Shown: piece after piece, positions 25,577 through 33,495 of the stretch | Layout: each line of letters opens with the position of its first letter | Position numbering within the stretch: the stretch's first letter is position 1 | DNA from: JAUXFS01 sp050329575 | Lineage (GTDB): Bacteria > Pseudomonadota > Alphaproteobacteria > Rhodospirillales > Defluviicoccaceae | Reading direction: 5' to 3' | DNA length: 35,574 nt | NCBI GenBank assembly: GCA_050329575.1 | Contig: JBHJOP010000063.1 | Span: forward strand, 1-35,574 | Notes under the pieces: model-generated | What the model saw: the letters and a program-made list of their open reading frames with translations, nothing else | Database searches by the model: none | Told to the model about the DNA's origin: nothing | Made by a program: the position numbers and the translations under genes

Positions 25577-26638
25577 ATGGGCGCGAAAACCAATCCCGGC
25601 AACTACTTCGAAGACTTCAAGATGGGTCAGAGGATCGTCCACGCGACGCCGCGGACGGTCACCGACGGCGACGTGGCGTTGTACACGGCTCTCTACGGGA
25701 CCCGTTTCGCGGCGAACTCGTCGGCGGAGTTTGCCGCCGCGGCGCTCGGGCTGGAACGGTCGCCGATCGACAGCATGCTCGCCTTCCACATCGTGTTCGG
25801 CAAGACGGTGCCGGACATCTCGCTCAACGCCATCGCCAACCTCGGCTACGCCGCCGGAAAGTTCGGGGAGCCGGTGTTCCCGGGCGACACCCTCTCGACC
25901 ACCTCGACGGTGATCGGGCTGCGGCAGAACAAGGACGGGCAGACCGGCGTCGTCTACGTCCGCTCGGTCGGCGTCAACCAGCGGCGCGAGACGGTGCTCG
26001 ACTACGTCCGCTGGGTCATGGTGCGCAAGAAGGATCCGGCCGCCCCGGCGCCGGAGCCGGCGGTCCCCGAACTGCCCGAGGCGGTCGGTGTCGGCGACCT
26101 GATGGTGCCCTACACCCTGCACGTCGAGAACTACGACACCGAACTCGCCGGCAGTCCGTTTCTTTGGGAGGATTACGAGGTCGGCGAGAAGATCGACCAT
26201 GTCGACGGCATGACGATCGAGGAAGCCGACCACATGCTGGCGACCCGCCTGTACCAGAACACCGCCAAGGTCCACTTCAACCAGCATGCCGAGAAGGACG
26301 GTCGTTTCGGGCGGCGGATCGTCTACGGCGGCCATATCATCAGTCTGGCGCGATCGCTGTCGTTCAATGGCCTCGCCAACGCGTTCAAGATCGCGGCGAT
26401 CAACGGCGGGCGCCACGTCGCCCCCACCTTCGCCGGCCACACCGTCTACGCTTGGTCGGAGGTGCTCGACAAGATGGAGCTCCCGGGCTACCGCGACATC
26501 GGCGCGCTTCGGCTGCGAACGGTCGCGACCAAGGACCGGTCCTGCGCCGACTTCCCGTTCAAGGACGGGGAGGGCAAGTACGATCCGGCGGTGGTGCTGG
26601 ACTTCGACTACACGGTGCTGATGCCGAAGCACGGTTAA
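25577..26638 (+). CDS. mch: Mesaconyl-CoA hydratase (beta-methylmalyl-CoA dehydratase)
   Basis: A 353-residue protein of two MaoC-like hot-dog domains. It reversibly hydrates mesaconyl-CoA to beta-methylmalyl-CoA, which Mcl then splits. The amino half holds TNPGNYFEDFKMGQ, IVHATPRTVTDGDVALYTALYG and IVFGKTVPDISLNAIANLGYA. The carboxyl half has DDYEVG-like WEDYEVGEKIDHVDGMTIEE, the hydratase-active stretch TRLYQNTAKVHFN, YGGHIISLARSLSFNGLANA and DFDYTVLMPKHG at the end. By memory it is very similar to the Rhodobacter sphaeroides enzyme along its whole length. It follows mcl on the same strand. Genes for crotonyl-CoA carboxylase/reductase and the mutases are not in the window. Confidence 0.95.
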   Translation: MGAKTNPGNYFEDFKMGQRIVHATPRTVTDGDVALYTALYGTRFAANSSAEFAAAALGLERSPIDSMLAFHIVFGKTVPDISLNAIANLGYAAGKFGEPVFPGDTLSTTSTVIGLRQNKDGQTGVVYVRSVGVNQRRETVLDYVRWVMVRKKDPAAPAPEPAVPELPEAVGVGDLMVPYTLHVENYDTELAGSPFLWEDYEVGEKIDHVDGMTIEEADHMLATRLYQNTAKVHFNQHAEKDGRFGRRIVYGGHIISLARSLSFNGLANAFKIAAINGGRHVAPTFAGHTVYAWSEVLDKMELPGYRDIGALRLRTVATKDRSCADFPFKDGEGKYDPAVVLDFDYTVLMPKHG

Positions 26639-26722
26639 CCCGTTGACAACACCGACGTCCCACAATCGGCGGAACGACGGGCCTGGCGCGACGGCCGGTC
26701 ATCCGTCCGGGGATGCCACGCG

Positions 26723-27976
26723 ATGAAAGTCCTCTTCGTCCATCAGAACTTTCCAGGGCAGTACAAGCACATCGCCGCCGCCCTCGCCGACGATGGGCGG
26801 AACAAGGTCGTGGCGATCGGCGAGAAACCGAACCTCGGCCGGTTGGGCCACCCCCGGATCGTCGAGATCGGATACGACAAACCGCAAGGGGCGTCCGACA
26901 CCATCCATCACTACGTCCGCAATCTCGAGAGCGGCGTCCGCCGCGGCCAGGCCGTGACCCGGGTGGCGCTCGACCTGCGACGCAAGGGGTTCCACCCGGA
27001 CATCATCTGCTGCCATCCGGCGTGGGGCGAGGGCCTGTACCTGGAGGATATCTGGCCGAAGAGCAAGCGGCTCTACTATTTCGAGTTCTACTATCGTCCG
27101 AGGGGATTCGACGCCGACTTCGATCCCGAGTTCCCCGGCAGCTTCGACGACACCTTCCGCATCCATACCAAAAACGCGGTCAATTTGTTTAGCCTCAACA
27201 GCGCCGACTGGGGGGTGACGCCGACCCACTGGCAGGCGTCCAGTATGCCGCCCGAGTATCGCCCTAAGATCAGCATCATTCACGACGGGATCGATACCGA
27301 GCTGGTTCGACCGAACCCCGACATCGCCGTCAAACTGCCCAACGGGGTCCGGGTGACCAGGGCGGACGAGGTGATCACATTCGTCAATCGCCATCTCGAA
27401 CCCTACCGCGGCTTCCACACCTTCATGCGCGCCCTGCCGCTGATCCAGCATCGCCGCAAGAACGCCCAGGTGCTGATCGTCGGCGACGACGAACCCGGCT
27501 ACGGCATCGCGGCCAAGGATGCCAAGAACCACCGCGAGAAGTACATGCGGGAGGTCGGCGACAAGCTCGACCTCAGCCGGGTGCACTTCCTCGGGCGCAT
27601 TCCTTACGACAGCTTCGTCAAGATGCTGCAACTGTCGGCGGTCCATGTCTACCTCACCTATCCGTTCGTGCTGTCCTGGTCGATGCTGGAGGCAATGAGC
27701 GCCGGGTGTCTCGTGGTCGGCTCGCGGACCCCGCCGGTCGAGGAACTGATCAGCCACGGCCACAACGGTTTGCTCGTCGATTTCTTCAAGCCGCGGGAGA
27801 TCGCCGACATGATCGACCGGGTGCTCAACCATCCTGACCGGATGCCGGCGATCCGCGACGAGGCGCGTCGAACGATCGTCGCCAACTACGATCTCAAGAC
27901 GATTTGCCTGCCGAAGCATCTGCAGCTGATCGAAACCCTGGCCGCCGGCAAGCGACCGCAATCCGAAGCCGCATGA
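26723..27976 (+). CDS. Family 4-like glycosyltransferase
   Basis: A 417-residue GT-B-fold enzyme. The amino domain begins MKVLFVHQNFPGQYKHIA and includes IICCHPAWGEGLYLEDIWP, typical of the Glyco_trans_4-like acceptor domain. The carboxyl domain has IIHDGIDTE, FVNRHLEPYRGFHTFMRALP, VLIVGDDEPGYG, VHFLGRIPYDSF and the donor-site EAMSAGCLVVGSRTPPVEELI with the E-x7-E-like pair. No membrane segment is seen. It is 84 bases downstream of mch but belongs functionally to surface or exopolysaccharide synthesis. It is convergent with the SDR genes. The sugar is unknown. Confidence 0.9.
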   Translation: MKVLFVHQNFPGQYKHIAAALADDGRNKVVAIGEKPNLGRLGHPRIVEIGYDKPQGASDTIHHYVRNLESGVRRGQAVTRVALDLRRKGFHPDIICCHPAWGEGLYLEDIWPKSKRLYYFEFYYRPRGFDADFDPEFPGSFDDTFRIHTKNAVNLFSLNSADWGVTPTHWQASSMPPEYRPKISIIHDGIDTELVRPNPDIAVKLPNGVRVTRADEVITFVNRHLEPYRGFHTFMRALPLIQHRRKNAQVLIVGDDEPGYGIAAKDAKNHREKYMREVGDKLDLSRVHFLGRIPYDSFVKMLQLSAVHVYLTYPFVLSWSMLEAMSAGCLVVGSRTPPVEELISHGHNGLLVDFFKPREIADMIDRVLNHPDRMPAIRDEARRTIVANYDLKTICLPKHLQLIETLAAGKRPQSEAA

Positions 27977-27995
27977 GGATCTCCAGCGGCCGGAG

Positions 27996-28781
27996 TCAGC
28001 GGTGCCGCAAGGGAACGACCACTGCGGTGGGCAGCGTGGCGTCCGCGGGCAACTCCAGAACGAAAACGATCAACGCGGCCACCCGCTCCGGGGTCAGCGC
28101 CCCGACCGGGACCGGCACCGGCGCATTCTGCTTCCAGATCGGCGTGTCGACCGCGCCCGGGATGACGCACTGGACGCGGATCCCGTGGCCGCGGACCTCG
28201 GCCGCCAGGGACTCCGTCATTCCGATCAGACCGAACTTGGAGGCGCAATAGGGCGCGTCATGGGCGCGGCCCTTGAGGCCGGATATCGACGAGACGTTGA
28301 CGATATCGCCCTGCCTCCGGCAGAGCATCGTTGGCAGCACCGCACGGTTGGCGAGGAAGGTGCCTTTGAGGTTGATGTCCACGACCTCGCTCCACTCCGC
28401 CTCGGAAACCCTGGCGAGCGGCTTCGGCGGGGTTCCAGGCGGCCGCAGAATGCCAGCGCACGCGACGAGGATGTCGATGCGGCCGAACCGGTCGAGGGTG
28501 CGGGCGGCCATCTCGTCCATGTCCGCCTCGGAGCGGACGTCCAGAGCAAGGCCGAGCGGACGGTTGTCTGCCGTCGACGCGCGGCCGGCTTCGGTGACCA
28601 CCTCCTCGACCCGCTGGCGATGGGTGCCGACCACGGTCACCGCGGCACCCTCGCGCGCCATGAGCAGGCAGGCGGCGCGGCCGATGCCGCTGCTGCCGCC
28701 GGTAACGATTGCCACCCGCCCCGCCAGTCGCCGAGGTGCCGGGACGCGCGGCGCAGCGCCTTCCGATCGCCGGGGAGCCAT
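27996..28781 (-). CDS. SDR family oxidoreductase (first of a tandem pair)
   Basis: A 261-residue short-chain dehydrogenase/reductase. Cofactor loop T27-G-G-S-S-G-I-G34, LVACAGILR in place of the NNAG motif, catalytic serine in NVSSISG and the YCASK motif. Its amino end carries a short arginine/proline leader of about 20 residues before the first strand; the true start could be slightly later. It is a paralogue of the neighbour encoded just upstream (27 bases away), sharing long identical runs such as GRAHDAPYCASKFG and RFGRIDILVACAGILR-like segments. The substrate is unknown; 3-oxoacyl or sugar/alcohol reduction are equally possible. Confidence 0.85.
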   Translation of the reverse strand: MAPRRSEGAAPRVPAPRRLAGRVAIVTGGSSGIGRAACLLMAREGAAVTVVGTHRQRVEEVVTEAGRASTADNRPLGLALDVRSEADMDEMAARTLDRFGRIDILVACAGILRPPGTPPKPLARVSEAEWSEVVDINLKGTFLANRAVLPTMLCRRQGDIVNVSSISGLKGRAHDAPYCASKFGLIGMTESLAAEVRGHGIRVQCVIPGAVDTPIWKQNAPVPVPVGALTPERVAALIVFVLELPADATLPTAVVVPLRHR

Positions 28782-28808
28782 GGGGGGTATCGCGTCGTCC
28801 GCCGGTCG

Positions 28809-29594
28809 TCAGTCGGCCGCCGCCCGGCCGGGGCCGCGCTTGCGTGTCCGGAAGGGTGCGATCACCGGCGAGACGAGCACCGTGTCCTCCGGAAGCGCCA
28901 CCATGAACACGATGAGATCGGCGATCCGCTCCGGGGCGAGGGCGTTGGTCGGCATCGGCACCGGGGCGTTCTGGTCCCAGAACGGCGTCGCCACGGCATC
29001 GGGGCAGAGGATCTGAACCCGGACTCCGTGGTTGCGAACTTCGTCCGCCAAGGCCTCCGACATGCCGATGACACCGAACTTGGAGGCGCAGTAGGGCGCG
29101 TCGTGGGCCCGCCCCTGACGCCCCGAGACCGATGAGACGTTGACGATGTCGCCTCGCCGCTGCCGCGTCATCGCCGGCAGCACCGCGCGGTTGCTGAGGA
29201 ACATGCCTTTGAGGTTGGTGTCGATCACCTGGTCCCATTCGTCGGTCGGGATCTGCACCAGCGGCCGCGGCGGATTGCCCTTGCCGCGCAGGATGCCGGC
29301 ACAGGCGACCAGGATATCGATGCGCGCGAACCGTTCCAGCGTTCGATCGGCCATCTCTTGCATGCTCGTTTCGCTCCTGACGTCGAGTGCGAGGCCGAGG
29401 TGTGGCGCCACCTCGCCGCCCGATCGCGGCAGCCCGCCGACGACCGAGTCGATGCGCCCCGGATCGAGATCGACGACCACCACACGCGCGCCCTCCTGGG
29501 CGAGCGCCTGACAAGTCGCTCGTCCGATGCCACTGCAGCCGCCGGTGACGATGGCGATTCGTCCGTCGAGCGCGGCCTCCGGTTGTTCAGTCAT
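28809..29594 (-). CDS. SDR family oxidoreductase (second of a tandem pair)
   Basis: A 261-residue short-chain dehydrogenase. The cofactor loop is T17-G-G-C-S-G-I-G24, followed by VVVDLDPGRID, an acidic end of strand two that favours NAD(H). LVACAGILR, NVSSVSG and YCASKFG are the other hallmarks. AGGAGAG precedes the ATG. It matches its downstream neighbour over the whole length, including the unusual carboxyl pattern QNAPVPxPxxALxPERIAxLIVF, so the pair arose by tandem duplication. The two differ at the cofactor-binding strand (VVVDLDP here, VTVVGTH there), which suggests different cofactor preference, NAD versus NADP. Confidence 0.88.
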   Translation of the reverse strand: MTEQPEAALDGRIAIVTGGCSGIGRATCQALAQEGARVVVVDLDPGRIDSVVGGLPRSGGEVAPHLGLALDVRSETSMQEMADRTLERFARIDILVACAGILRGKGNPPRPLVQIPTDEWDQVIDTNLKGMFLSNRAVLPAMTRQRRGDIVNVSSVSGRQGRAHDAPYCASKFGVIGMSEALADEVRNHGVRVQILCPDAVATPFWDQNAPVPMPTNALAPERIADLIVFMVALPEDTVLVSPVIAPFRTRKRGPGRAAAD

Positions 29595-29678
29595 GACGAT
29601 CTCTCCTGGGCTTGAGGGGGGTGGTCGATGGTGAGACGACTTCGACGCGGGGGCGGTTCCGACACGCCTGCGGCCGGA

Positions 29679-30566
29679 TCAGTCCCTGCGGGCCCAGAGC
29701 TCGAGCCAGTTGCGGGGCACTGAGGTCCGGCTCACCGCAGCCAGCGCCGGCGCTACCGTCGATTGCAGGGCTTCGCAGGCGACGTCCACGGGGTAGCCGC
29801 TCAGCAGCGTCTCGGCGAGGCCGCTGTAGGCGCCGATGCTGGAGAAGAAGGCGCCGTCGAGCTCGAGCGTGCGCTCATGGATATCGATCGTCCGCAGCCC
29901 GAACGCCCCCAGAAGCGCACTCCACTCCTCTCCGCTGAACCAGCGGTTCTGGAAGGCCTTGCGGGTGGTTCCGCGCACCCGCTTGAGGCCTGCTTTGCCC
30001 TCCGCCTTGAGGCTGCGGTCGATCTCGTTGATGCGCACCGTCGCCGACTTGATCCATTCATGATAAAAGGCGTGGGTTCCGTCGACCAGAGTCCCGGCAT
30101 AGAACGCCGAGTTGAAGGCGAGCAGACCGCCCGGCCGCAGCACCCGTGCGATGGCCTCCACCAGGCGCCGCTTGTCGGGCAGCAGGTGGATGGCGTTGGT
30201 GATGGTGACGCAGTCGAAGACGGCCTCCGGGAACGGCAGGTCGTCGGCGGACCCCACCGCCAGGGTGACGACCGGACGACCGTCGACGATATCGGAGGTC
30301 AGCTCGTAGCCGCGGCGCACCGCGTAGCCGAGTGCCGTGAACCGATCCGCGGCGAGAGCGACGTGGGCGGGATCGGCATCGATTCCATGATAGTGGGCAC
30401 CCGGTGCCCGGGCGAGTAGGATTTCGCCGATCGTGCCCGGTCCGCACGCGAGGTCGAGAAAGCGCCGCACGTGCGCGAGCGGCTGGCGGTCGAGAAACGC
30501 CCGGTTGGCGTCGACCAGGACCGCTTCCTGGCTGTGCGCGGCGTAGGTGCCGTGAGTTTCGATCAT
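29679..30566 (-). CDS. SAM-dependent class I methyltransferase
   Basis: A 295-residue Rossmann-fold methyltransferase. Motif I is FLDLACGPGTIGEIL near residue 35, then HYHGIDADPAHVALA as the acidic loop, VGSADDLPFPEAVFDCVTITNAIHLL, and RVLRPGGLLAFNSAFY, the usual UbiE-like series. The carboxyl half has FFSSIGAYSGLAETLLSGYP, unrecognised and probably for substrate binding. The ATG at 30566 with GGAGG six bases before it is preferred to an earlier start at 30596. It shares strand with the SDR pair downstream and the second methyltransferase upstream, so these may be one pathway. Substrate unknown. Confidence 0.85.
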   Translation of the reverse strand: MIETHGTYAAHSQEAVLVDANRAFLDRQPLAHVRRFLDLACGPGTIGEILLARAPGAHYHGIDADPAHVALAADRFTALGYAVRRGYELTSDIVDGRPVVTLAVGSADDLPFPEAVFDCVTITNAIHLLPDKRRLVEAIARVLRPGGLLAFNSAFYAGTLVDGTHAFYHEWIKSATVRINEIDRSLKAEGKAGLKRVRGTTRKAFQNRWFSGEEWSALLGAFGLRTIDIHERTLELDGAFFSSIGAYSGLAETLLSGYPVDVACEALQSTVAPALAAVSRTSVPRNWLELWARRD

Positions 30567-30687
30567 CCCCTGCCTCCGGATGGCTCTCGCGGTCACGGGC
30601 GACGCCGTGACGATCCGCCGAGACGTCCTCGCAAGCGCATCGTACCGTTTGTGGACGGCGGGACGACTACGACCCGACGTCCGTCGT

Positions 30688-31470
30688 TCACTTGAAACAT
30701 CTGACCAGTAGGTAGTTCTGCGCGGTCTTGAATGTCGGTCGGAACTGGTTGTACACGGTCATGAACCGTTTGAACTGAATCGGTCCCATCTCGTTTTTTT
30801 GGAACTTCGCTTTCGCGAACTTCATGTAGTGGTCGGCGAGGCCGCCGCGGACTTCCTCGGAGACGTCGACGATGTCGACATTCCTGAAACCCACCTTTCG
30901 GTAGACGTCTCGATAGTCATCCAAGGTCTCGGTATAGTTCTCAGGCGGTGAGTGCTTGTTTCGCCGGTCGGTCCGGATGTCAGACATGACAAGGCAACCG
31001 CCATCTACGAGAACTCTTCGGGACTCGCGCAGGAAATCCTCGCGCGTATCGAAATGATGCGCAGCTTCTACGCAGATGATATTGTCAAATGTGGCGTCCT
31101 CGAAATCCAAACGCGTTGCATCCATGTAAAGAAAAGTACAGTTCGGTAACTTTCGCCGACATATCTTGAGCTGTTCATGGGATATGTTGATGCCCGTCAC
31201 GTTTTCCGGCTTGAAATAGCCAAGAAGGTAGCGGGTCGTCGCCCCTTTCCCGCAGGCGACATCGAGGATTTTTCCCATCTTTTCGGGGATCAACTTGAGC
31301 AGTTCCCCCATCAGGTTCTCGCAGGCCTCGCCGACGTTCTGCGTATCCTCCCGCCAGTATCCCCAGTTGAGGAAGTCCGTCCCGGCGTACAGTTCTGCCG
31401 CGAACTTGTTCTTCAGCCCCTGCGAAGTCTCGTCGTACTTGTTCGCCACCTTCTCGGAAAGGGTGCTCAT
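30688..31470 (-). CDS. SAM-dependent methyltransferase of low GC content
   Basis: A 260-residue class I methyltransferase. Motif I is ILDVACGKGATTRYLL, followed by NVTGINISHEQLKIC, TFLYMDATRLDFEDATFDNIICVEAAHHF and SRRVLVDGGCLVMSDI, an arrangement like the O- and C-methyltransferases of natural-product or sarcosine/dimethylglycine type. The ATG at 31470 follows GGGAGG. Composition is clearly unlike its neighbours: parts are only about 42-48 percent GC, with many A- and T-ending codons, which points to recent transfer. The previous methyltransferase and the SDR pair lie downstream on the same strand. Substrate unknown. Confidence 0.87.
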   Translation of the reverse strand: MSTLSEKVANKYDETSQGLKNKFAAELYAGTDFLNWGYWREDTQNVGEACENLMGELLKLIPEKMGKILDVACGKGATTRYLLGYFKPENVTGINISHEQLKICRRKLPNCTFLYMDATRLDFEDATFDNIICVEAAHHFDTREDFLRESRRVLVDGGCLVMSDIRTDRRNKHSPPENYTETLDDYRDVYRKVGFRNVDIVDVSEEVRGGLADHYMKFAKAKFQKNEMGPIQFKRFMTVYNQFRPTFKTAQNYLLVRCFK

Positions 31471-31516
31471 CGCCGACCTCCCTGTCGCCATTCGTCGCCC
31501 CGCAGTTCGGCCGCTG

Positions 31517-32467
31517 TCATCGGGGATTGGATTTGAAAAACGCCCAGATCCGCTCGCTCGCCGGGAAGTCCGATATTCCCTGGCCGGTCCACCTCTGCCA
31601 TTCCATCGGTTGCACTTGGCCGGGCCAGTGATGACCGCCCTCGACCGAACAGAACTCCACGGGTCGTCCGGTCGAACACGGTCCGTAGGTCCAGCAAGAA
31701 GCGCCGGTGCCGCGGAACGACTCGGTGCGGACCTCTTGGCAGCCGTTGCGCCGGCTCCAGAACTCGAGCCCCCGGGAGACCGGCGCCCAGACGTGACCGG
31801 GCGCCGTGTGTCGGGCCCGCGCGCCGGTCACGGTGACGAACGTGTCGTCGAGGCCATGGATCGCCCAGATCGCGACCGGAGCCTCGGCGGCGCAGTCGCC
31901 GACCGTCATCGAACCGGCGACGACGGCGACGGCGGCGAACGTCTTCGACATCGAGCAGGCCAGATAGTAGGAGAACATGCCGCCGAGCGACACACCGGTC
32001 GCGTAGATCCGGCGCGGATCGATGCGGTATTCGCGTTTCAGGCGGTCGAGCAGGACGCTGATGAACTCCACGTCGTCGACCCCTTCTTTCTCGGCCTGTG
32101 TCTGCGGCGTCGGGGATCCGACGTTCCAGACGCCCCCGAACGGCCCGACCCGCGTACCGTCGGGATAGACCACCATGAACCTCTCCCGGGCGGCGATCTG
32201 GTAGATGCCGGTCCATTCCGCCATCGACTGGCTGGTCATGCCGCCGCCATGGAAGGCGAACACCACGGGCAGCGGTTCGGTGCCCGCCGGCTGCGGCACG
32301 AAGAGCCGATACGTTCGATCGAGGCCGCCGGCACGGATCGAGTGTTCCTTGGCGAGCGACGTCGGCAACGGGTCGACGGGGGAGGCGCAGCCCGCGAGCG
32401 ACATAACGATGAGGCCGAGCGCCAACGCCATTCCGGCGACCGTGCGCATGTTCAATGCTGCGTCCAC
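31517..32467 (-). CDS. PHB-depolymerase/feruloyl-esterase-like alpha/beta hydrolase, lipoprotein
   Basis: A 316-residue hydrolase of the LpqC/PHB depolymerase-like family. The amino end is a lipoprotein signal (MRTVAGMALALGLIVMSLAGC, lipobox LAGC), so it is anchored to a membrane. Then RTYRLFVPQP, VVFAFHGGG (oxyanion region), VVYPDGT, VDDVEFISVLLDRL, and the nucleophile elbow G-V-S160-L-G-G. IWAIHGLDDTFV holds the acid region and EGGHHWPG the catalytic histidine. The GTG at 32467 is favoured because GAGGGAGG lies five bases before it; ATG 32449 in the same frame is an alternative. The natural substrate may be short polyesters or feruloyl esters. It lies between the methyltransferases and an unknown gene. 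Confidence 0.85.
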   Translation of the reverse strand: MDAALNMRTVAGMALALGLIVMSLAGCASPVDPLPTSLAKEHSIRAGGLDRTYRLFVPQPAGTEPLPVVFAFHGGGMTSQSMAEWTGIYQIAARERFMVVYPDGTRVGPFGGVWNVGSPTPQTQAEKEGVDDVEFISVLLDRLKREYRIDPRRIYATGVSLGGMFSYYLACSMSKTFAAVAVVAGSMTVGDCAAEAPVAIWAIHGLDDTFVTVTGARARHTAPGHVWAPVSRGLEFWSRRNGCQEVRTESFRGTGASCWTYGPCSTGRPVEFCSVEGGHHWPGQVQPMEWQRWTGQGISDFPASERIWAFFKSNPR

Positions 32468-32670
32468 TCGAGCCTCCCTCGGGTCAACCGCGGCCGCGAC
32501 CCCGCACGTGGCAACCGTCCACCAGCTGGGGTCGCCACCGACGGGGGCCGGGACGGGCTCCGGCGTGCCCGGGGCAGGAACCGGCGCCCGCAAACTCGGG
32601 GTCGAAACCCTGTCGCCATGACGGTGGTCGTCCGCTCGCTTCCAGGATCGTCGTATCGGGGATCGCCGCC

Positions 32671-33408
32671 CTACTTCCTGCGCGACGATCGGGCGGGTCC
32701 GGGGTTCGGCCGAGACGGCGCTTCGGCCGCAGGCTCGGTCGCGGGCCCGCGTTTGGTTTCCGATAACGGTTCCGCGGTCGTGTCCGCGTCCTCGGCAATG
32801 GCTCCGAGGGCGGCGCCGAGTTCGGCTTCGGCCTCGTCACCCTCCTTGCCGGCGGCGAGGCCGCTCTCCCGCCAGAAACGGCCGGGACCGCGCCGGGCCG
32901 ACGCGGGGCCGGCCATCGACTGGAGCGGGGCCGACCGAGCGCCGCCGCCCGATGCGCCGGCGGCCAGCCGGTCGGTGACGACGATCAACTTGCGAAGCTG
33001 CGCGGCGTTGACACCGTCGACGACGATCTCCCCCGCTGCCGCCGGCCGGGTGAGAAAGGTGCGGAGCAGCCGCGCGATCTTCGCTCCGGGACCGGGCCGG
33101 CGCTCGGCATTGCCGAGCATCGTCATCAGCTTGGCGAGCGCTTCGCGGCTGACGCCGGTATCAGCGATGGTCTCACCTGCATCCGTCCGCGCGGTCGCAA
33201 GCCACCGAGAGATCAGGGTTGCCAATTGCCGCAGCCGCTGGCTGATGGCGGGCTGCGCGCCGGCCCCGACCGGGGTCTGCGACGGAGCGACCGGTGCTCG
33301 CATTGACGCGGCCGTCGCCACGCCGGTCTCTCCCCGTGCGGCTTGGCGCCGTTTCCTGATCGCGTCCAATCGCTCCCGCCTCGTTGCGACGTCCACTGTG
33401 TCTACCAT
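32671..33408 (-). CDS. Unrecognised protein with charged, probably disordered ends
   Basis: A 245-residue protein. Residues 1-30 are a highly charged helix (RRERLDAIRKRRQAARG). Residues about 55-160 form an ordered helical region with regularly spaced leucines (ISQRLRQLATLISRWLA, ALAKLMTML, QLRKLIVVTDRLA). The tail, about 175-245, is Ala/Pro/Glu-rich and ends in SSRRK. There is no signal peptide, membrane segment or cysteine. AGGAGG lies eight bases before the ATG. It starts 87 bases after the fused membrane-adaptor gene on the same strand, so the two are probably co-transcribed. No family is recognised. Confidence 0.65.
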   Translation of the reverse strand: MVDTVDVATRRERLDAIRKRRQAARGETGVATAASMRAPVAPSQTPVGAGAQPAISQRLRQLATLISRWLATARTDAGETIADTGVSREALAKLMTMLGNAERRPGPGAKIARLLRTFLTRPAAAGEIVVDGVNAAQLRKLIVVTDRLAAGASGGGARSAPLQSMAGPASARRGPGRFWRESGLAAGKEGDEAEAELGAALGAIAEDADTTAEPLSETKRGPATEPAAEAPSRPNPGPARSSRRK

Positions 33409-33495
33409 GATTCGTGCCTCCTAGACCCCCTCGATTGGTGCGTTGGCTGATCGCCGTGTCCCCCGTTTGCCGGCATCCTACAACGCCGGCGGCGG

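Noticed and set aside
31295..33424. A 709-codon plus-strand open frame
   Set aside because: It covers three minus-strand genes and their gaps and has no recognisable domain; it is a shadow frame.
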